Shown piece by piece: positions 11,902 to 15,381 of a stretch of 15,381 nt of DNA. How positions within the stretch are numbered: position 1 is the first letter of the stretch; each line of letters begins with the position of its first letter. A program made the translations under genes and the position numbers. The stretch is from positions 1 through 15,381 of the forward strand of contig JBBRPS010000155.1 in the NCBI GenBank assembly GCA_038227745.1, written 5' to 3'. The stretch is from DASPXY01 sp038227745 (GTDB lineage Bacteria > Planctomycetota > Planctomycetia > Gemmatales > Gemmataceae). The notes beneath the pieces were generated by a model, which was not told where the DNA came from, ran no database searches, and saw nothing but the letters and a program-made list of their open reading frames with translations.

Positions 11902-14001
11902 ATGCACACCTTCCGCACTGCCCGCGGGCGCTCCCTGCCGCTCGGCGCCACCGCCCTGGCGGACGGCGTCAACTTCGCCCTGCTCTGCCGCCACGGGACC
12001 GCCGTCCACCTGGTCCTCTACGCGCTGGAGACCGGCGAGCCGCTTGCCGAGATCGCCCTCGACGCCCGCAAGCATCGCACCGGCGACCACTGGCACATCC
12101 TCGTCGCCGGCCTGCCGCCTGCGTTCCGCTACGGCTGGCGCGTGGACGGCCCGCGCGGCCACGGCCACCGCTTCGACCCCGGCCTCGTCCTGATCGACCC
12201 CTCCTGCACGGCCCTCTCCGACGGCTCGACCTGGGGCCACGGCACGCGCTCCTGCTCCGGCCTGCGCCCGGGGGTGCGCGGCTCGACGCGCCGCAGTCTC
12301 TTCATCCGCCGCCCCTACGACTGGCGCGAGGACGCCCCGCCGCTGACGCCCCTCGAGGACAGCATCGTCTACGAGCTGCACGTGCGCGGCTTCACCTGCC
12401 ACCCGTCCGCCGGCGCGAGCAGGCCGGGAACCTTCGTGGGCCTCGTGGAGAAGATCCCCTACCTCCGGCACCTGGGGGTCACCGCGGTCGAGCTGCTGCC
12501 GGTCCACGAGTTCGACGAGGACGACTGCCCGTTCACCAACCCGGTCACCGGCGAGCGGCTGCGGAACTTCTGGGGCTACAACAGCATCGCCTTCGCGGCG
12601 CCGAAGGCCGCCTACGCCGCCGCCGCGCGCGAGCACGGCCAGGTCACCGAGTTCCGCGACATGGTCCGCGCCTTCCACGGGGCCGGCATTGAGGTCATCC
12701 TCGACGTCGTCTTCAACCACACCGGCGAGGGCGACGACCGCGGCCGCACCTACTCCTTCCGCGGCCTGGACAACGAACTGTATTACCTGCTCGGCCCGAA
12801 CGGCCAGTACCTGAACTTCTCGGGCTGCGGCAACACGGTGAACTGCAACCACCCGATCGTCCGCGACATGATCCTGACGTGCCTGCGCTTCTGGGTCGCG
12901 GAGATGCACGTGGACGGCCTGCGCTTCGACCTCGCCTCGGTGTTCGGCCGGGACAAGTTCGGCCACGTGCTGGCGGAGCCGCCGGTCGTGGAGATGATCG
13001 TCGAGGACGGCGTGCTGGCGGACACGAAGCTGATCGCCGAGCCGTGGGACGCGGCGGGCCTGTACCAGGTGGGGCAGTTCCCGTTCGGCCGGCGCTGGTC
13101 GGAGTGGAACGGCCAGTACCGCGACGACATCCGCCGTTTCTGGAAGGGCGATCCGAACACGGCGGGCAAGCTGGCAACGCGGCTGTGCGGCAGCGCCGAC
13201 CTGTATGGGCCGTCGGGGCGGCGGCCGGCGCATTCGATCAACTTCGTGACCTGCCACGACGGCTTCACGCTGTGGGACCTGGTGAGTTACGACGAGAAGC
13301 ACAACGACGCCAACGGCGAGGACAACCGCGACGGCTCGAACGACAACCACAGCTGGAACTGCGGCGCGGAGGGGCCGACCGACGACCCGGCGGTGCTGGA
13401 GCTGCGGCGGCGGCAGGCAAAGAACTTGATGGCGACGCTGCTGCTGTCGCAGGGCGTACCGATGCTGCTGGCGGGCGATGAGTTCCTGCGGACGCAGCGG
13501 GGCAACAACAACGCCTGGTGCCAGGACAACGAGGTGAGCTGGCTCGACTGGGGGTTGGCGGCCGAGAACGCCGATTTCCTGCGCTTCACGCGCTGCCTGA
13601 TCGCGCTGCGGAAGCGGCACCCGGCGCTGCGGCGGCGGCAGTTCTTGCACGGCCGCGGGCCGCACCGGGAGGTGACGCCGGACGTCGTGTGGCACGGCGT
13701 CGAGCCGGGGCAGCCGGACTTCTCGGCGAGCAGCCGCTCGCTCGCGTTCAGCCTGGACGGCAGCCAGACGGGGCAGGAGGCGGACCGCGATTTCTACGTC
13801 GCATGCAGCTCGTGGTCGCAGCCGCTGGCCTTCCGCATCCCACGGTCGCCGTCGGGCCGGCCGTGGCGGCGCTTCCTCGACACGGCGCGGCCGTCGCCGG
13901 ACGACGTTTACGAGGACGACGACAGCGGGCCGCGCGTGCCGGACCAGTCGCGCTACACGCTGGCGCCGCACTCGCTGGTGGTGCTGATCGGCGAGGCGTG
14001 A
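11902..14001 (+). CDS. glgX: Glycogen debranching enzyme (isoamylase-type, GH13)
   Basis: A 699-residue enzyme that hydrolyses alpha-1,6 branch points of glycogen, usually of phosphorylase limit dextrin, in the cytoplasm. The N-terminal carbohydrate-binding (CBM48-like) domain covers about 8-110 (LPLGATALADGVNFALLCRHG). The GH13 barrel begins at about 153 (DSIVYELHVRGFT), with the usual landmarks ILDVVFNHTGEG (266-277), DGLRFDLAS (338-346) holding nucleophile Asp343, LIAEPWD (377-383) holding acid/base Glu380, and NFVTCHDGFTLWDLVSYDEKHN (447-468) holding transition-state Asp453. GDEFLRTQRGNNNAWCQDNE is characteristic of GlgX/isoamylase. A C-terminal beta domain ends in YTLAPHSLVVLIGEA. All catalytic residues are intact and the length fits the family (about 650-750). 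ATG 11902 was chosen because the CBM48 domain starts just after it; no Shine-Dalgarno sequence is visible, and heptad element B lies 22 bases upstream. Storage-glycogen breakdown is the expected role. No other glg genes are in the window. Confidence 0.95.
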   Translation: MHTFRTARGRSLPLGATALADGVNFALLCRHGTAVHLVLYALETGEPLAEIALDARKHRTGDHWHILVAGLPPAFRYGWRVDGPRGHGHRFDPGLVLIDPSCTALSDGSTWGHGTRSCSGLRPGVRGSTRRSLFIRRPYDWREDAPPLTPLEDSIVYELHVRGFTCHPSAGASRPGTFVGLVEKIPYLRHLGVTAVELLPVHEFDEDDCPFTNPVTGERLRNFWGYNSIAFAAPKAAYAAAAREHGQVTEFRDMVRAFHGAGIEVILDVVFNHTGEGDDRGRTYSFRGLDNELYYLLGPNGQYLNFSGCGNTVNCNHPIVRDMILTCLRFWVAEMHVDGLRFDLASVFGRDKFGHVLAEPPVVEMIVEDGVLADTKLIAEPWDAAGLYQVGQFPFGRRWSEWNGQYRDDIRRFWKGDPNTAGKLATRLCGSADLYGPSGRRPAHSINFVTCHDGFTLWDLVSYDEKHNDANGEDNRDGSNDNHSWNCGAEGPTDDPAVLELRRRQAKNLMATLLLSQGVPMLLAGDEFLRTQRGNNNAWCQDNEVSWLDWGLAAENADFLRFTRCLIALRKRHPALRRRQFLHGRGPHREVTPDVVWHGVEPGQPDFSASSRSLAFSLDGSQTGQEADRDFYVACSSWSQPLAFRIPRSPSGRPWRRFLDTARPSPDDVYEDDDSGPRVPDQSRYTLAPHSLVVLIGEA

Positions 14002-14073
14002 GCCCGGAACACTGGTGCCGGTCCTTGTCACGCCGCGCCGTCCACCGTCCGCGCGGCCGCGCGTCGGATTCTC

Positions 14074-14100
14074 TTGCCAAACCCGACGGCTCCCGATAAT
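14074..14100 (+). promoter_or_regulatory. Candidate promoter for asd
   Basis: TTGCCA at 14074-14079 and GATAAT at 14095-14100 are separated by 15 bases, rather short. Transcription would start near 14107, about 45 bases before the GTG start of asd. It lies in the 151-base gap after glgX, suggesting that asd does not depend wholly on read-through. Confidence 0.42.
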
Positions 14101-14152
14101 AGTGGTAGAATTCCCTTGTTCCGCTTCCTCTGTTTACGAAAGGGTTTCAAGC

Positions 14153-15178
14153 GTGGTGCCAAGCGTTGCGGTAGTCGGCGCGACCGGTGCGGTCGGCGAG
14201 ATCATGCGGCAGGTGCTCGTCGAGCATAGGTTTCCCCTGCGCGCGATCAAATTTCTGGCGTCCGAGCGCAGCGCGGGCAAAACGATCGAGTTCCAGGGAA
14301 AAAAACACACCATCGAGCCGCTCCGCCCCGAGGCGTTCGTGGGCGTGGACATCGTCCTGTCCAGCACACCCGCCGCGGTCAGTCGCGAGTATAGCCCCAT
14401 CGCCGCTCGGGCCGGCGCGATCGTCATCGATAACTCCAGCGCCTGGCGCATGGACCCCGAGGTGCCGCTCGTGGTCCCCGAGGTCAACGCCGACGCCCTC
14501 CGGCGCATCCCGAAGGGCATCGTCGCCAACCCCAACTGCTCGACCATCCAGATGGTCGTGGCGCTGAAGCCGCTGCACGACCTGGCGCGGATCAAGCGCG
14601 TCGTCGTCTCGACCTACCAGGCGTCGTCGGGCAAGGGCGCCACGGGCCTGGTGGAACTGGACGCGCAGCTGGCGGCCATCGGCCGCGGCGAGGCGGTGCC
14701 GCCGGCGAAGGCACACGCGGCGCAGCTCGCCGGCAACGTCCTGCCGCACGACTGGAAGGCGGCCGAGGAGGGCTACACCGAGGAAGAGTGGAAGATGGTC
14801 CGCGAGACGCGCAAGATCATGGGCGACGACAGCATCCTCGTCTCGCCGACGACGGCGCGCGTGCCGGTGCGGATCGGCCACTGCGAGGCGATCAACCTGG
14901 AGTTCCACAACCCGATCACCGTCGAGCAGGCCCGCGAGGCGCTGCGCCGCGCCCCCGGTATCGTCCTGCTCGATGACCTGGAGAAGCGCGAGGTGCCGCT
15001 GCCGCTGAACGTCGTCGGCCGCGACGAGGTGTTCGTCGGCCGCATCCGCCGCGACCCGACGGTGCCGCACGGGTTGAACCTGTGGGTGGTGGCCGACAAC
15101 CTCCGCAAGGGGGCGGCGACCAACGCGGTGCAGATCGCCGAGGTGCTGGTCCAGCGCGGCTGGCTGCCGAGGAAGTAA
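14153..15178 (+). CDS. asd: Aspartate-semialdehyde dehydrogenase
   Basis: A 341-residue NADPH-dependent enzyme that reduces beta-aspartyl phosphate to aspartate semialdehyde, the branch point to lysine/diaminopimelate, threonine, methionine and isoleucine. The start is GTG 14153, with GAAAGGG about 8 bases upstream and the nucleotide-binding strand beginning immediately (VPSVAVVGATGAVG, residues 2-15). The open frame reaches back to 14015, but that part shows no family similarity. Landmarks are the SSTPAAVS loop (70-77), IDNSSAWRMD (92-101), the catalytic-cysteine motif NPNCSTIQ with Cys129, STYQASSGKGATGL (153-166), and SPTTARVPVRIGHCEAI (231-247) with the substrate-binding Arg near 236 and base His243. 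The C-terminus GLNLWVVADNLRKGAATNAVQIAE closes the dimer and cofactor region. Length and motifs match the bacterial family. The gene stands alone on the plus strand after glgX, with its own likely promoter, and is followed by a terminator-like hairpin. Confidence 0.96.
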   Translation: MVPSVAVVGATGAVGEIMRQVLVEHRFPLRAIKFLASERSAGKTIEFQGKKHTIEPLRPEAFVGVDIVLSSTPAAVSREYSPIAARAGAIVIDNSSAWRMDPEVPLVVPEVNADALRRIPKGIVANPNCSTIQMVVALKPLHDLARIKRVVVSTYQASSGKGATGLVELDAQLAAIGRGEAVPPAKAHAAQLAGNVLPHDWKAAEEGYTEEEWKMVRETRKIMGDDSILVSPTTARVPVRIGHCEAINLEFHNPITVEQAREALRRAPGIVLLDDLEKREVPLPLNVVGRDEVFVGRIRRDPTVPHGLNLWVVADNLRKGAATNAVQIAEVLVQRGWLPRK

Positions 15179-15303
15179 TCCTCTCGCGCGCAGCCGAATA
15201 ACCAGGTAGGCCGGCGGATGAAGCAGATCGGTCGCCATGACTTCAAACTTCCAGGCAAGCTAGAGCAGTTTGCGTTCGGGTGTAGCGGGGGGCGCTTTGG
15301 AGT

Positions 15304-15335
15304 GCGGCGCTTGGCGCCGCTTTGGCTCTTTCTTT
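15304..15335 (+). terminator. Likely intrinsic terminator region downstream of asd
   Basis: GCGGCGC (15304-15310) and GCGCCGC (15314-15320) form a 7-bp GC-rich stem with a 3-base loop, followed by the T-rich TTTGGCTCTTTCTTT. It lies about 125 bases beyond the asd stop. The T-run is interrupted, and the same bases belong to a longer inverted repeat, so the role may be dual. Confidence 0.45.
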
Positions 15336-15381
15336 AGCTCTGACCGGGCCGCGGGACTACGAAAGAAAGACCGAAAGCGGC
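15316..15381. repeat. 20-bp inverted repeat reaching the window edge
   Basis: The arm 15316-15335 and the arm 15362-15381 are reverse complements at 18 of 20 positions, enclosing 26 bases. The left arm overlaps the terminator-like hairpin, and GCTTTGG occurs twice just before and within it. The repeat may continue outside the window. No gene is visible between 15179 and 15381. Confidence 0.65.

Noticed and set aside
11857..14031. 724-residue minus-strand open frame
   Set aside because: It is antisense to glgX and has no recognisable domain.

Overview
The window is GC-rich chromosomal DNA, most likely from a planctomycete of the Gemmata type. This is inferred from the mix of genes (a DUF4058 protein, a DUF5678/retropepsin pair, an AsmA-like giant and a polysaccharide-export lipoprotein), the high GC, the frequent GTG starts and the intergenic spaces crowded with small palindromes. 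No 16S rRNA or other decisive taxonomic marker is present. I see no prophage, transposase, CRISPR array, rRNA or convincing tRNA.

Layout. 1-1185 (minus): the start of a small membrane protein that runs off the left edge, preceded by an SLBB-type polysaccharide export lipoprotein. 1186-2227: a patchwork with a broken piece of a DUF4058 gene, a promoter, an intact 92-residue orphan gene, and a dCTP-deaminase N-terminus coupled to it and cut off after about 22 codons. 2228-2965 (plus): an intact DUF4058 gene. 3047-6961 (minus): a 1304-residue AsmA-family protein with a palindrome over its probable promoter. 6962-7513: non-coding, with GC-rich inverted repeats. 7514-8893 (plus): an alkaline-phosphatase-superfamily phosphodiesterase. 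8948-9674 (minus): a DUF5678 protein overlapping a retropepsin-like aspartic protease. 9837-11201 (minus): transcription terminator Rho. 11202-11901: a 700-base divergent spacer with two large inverted elements built of 7-base tandem units and three small hairpins. 11902-14001 (plus): glycogen debranching enzyme GlgX. 14153-15178 (plus): aspartate-semialdehyde dehydrogenase Asd. The last 200 bases hold a terminator-like hairpin inside a longer inverted repeat that reaches the window edge.

The genes do not form one pathway. They are mainly single housekeeping or envelope functions (Rho, Asd, GlgX, AsmA-like, polysaccharide export) separated by accessory small genes. The only tight gene pair is DUF5678/protease. 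The 92-residue gene with its deaminase remnant looks like a decayed second pair. The most unusual material is non-coding: the two heptad-repeat inverted elements between rho and glgX, one of which has telomere-like G-runs directly ahead of the glgX start.
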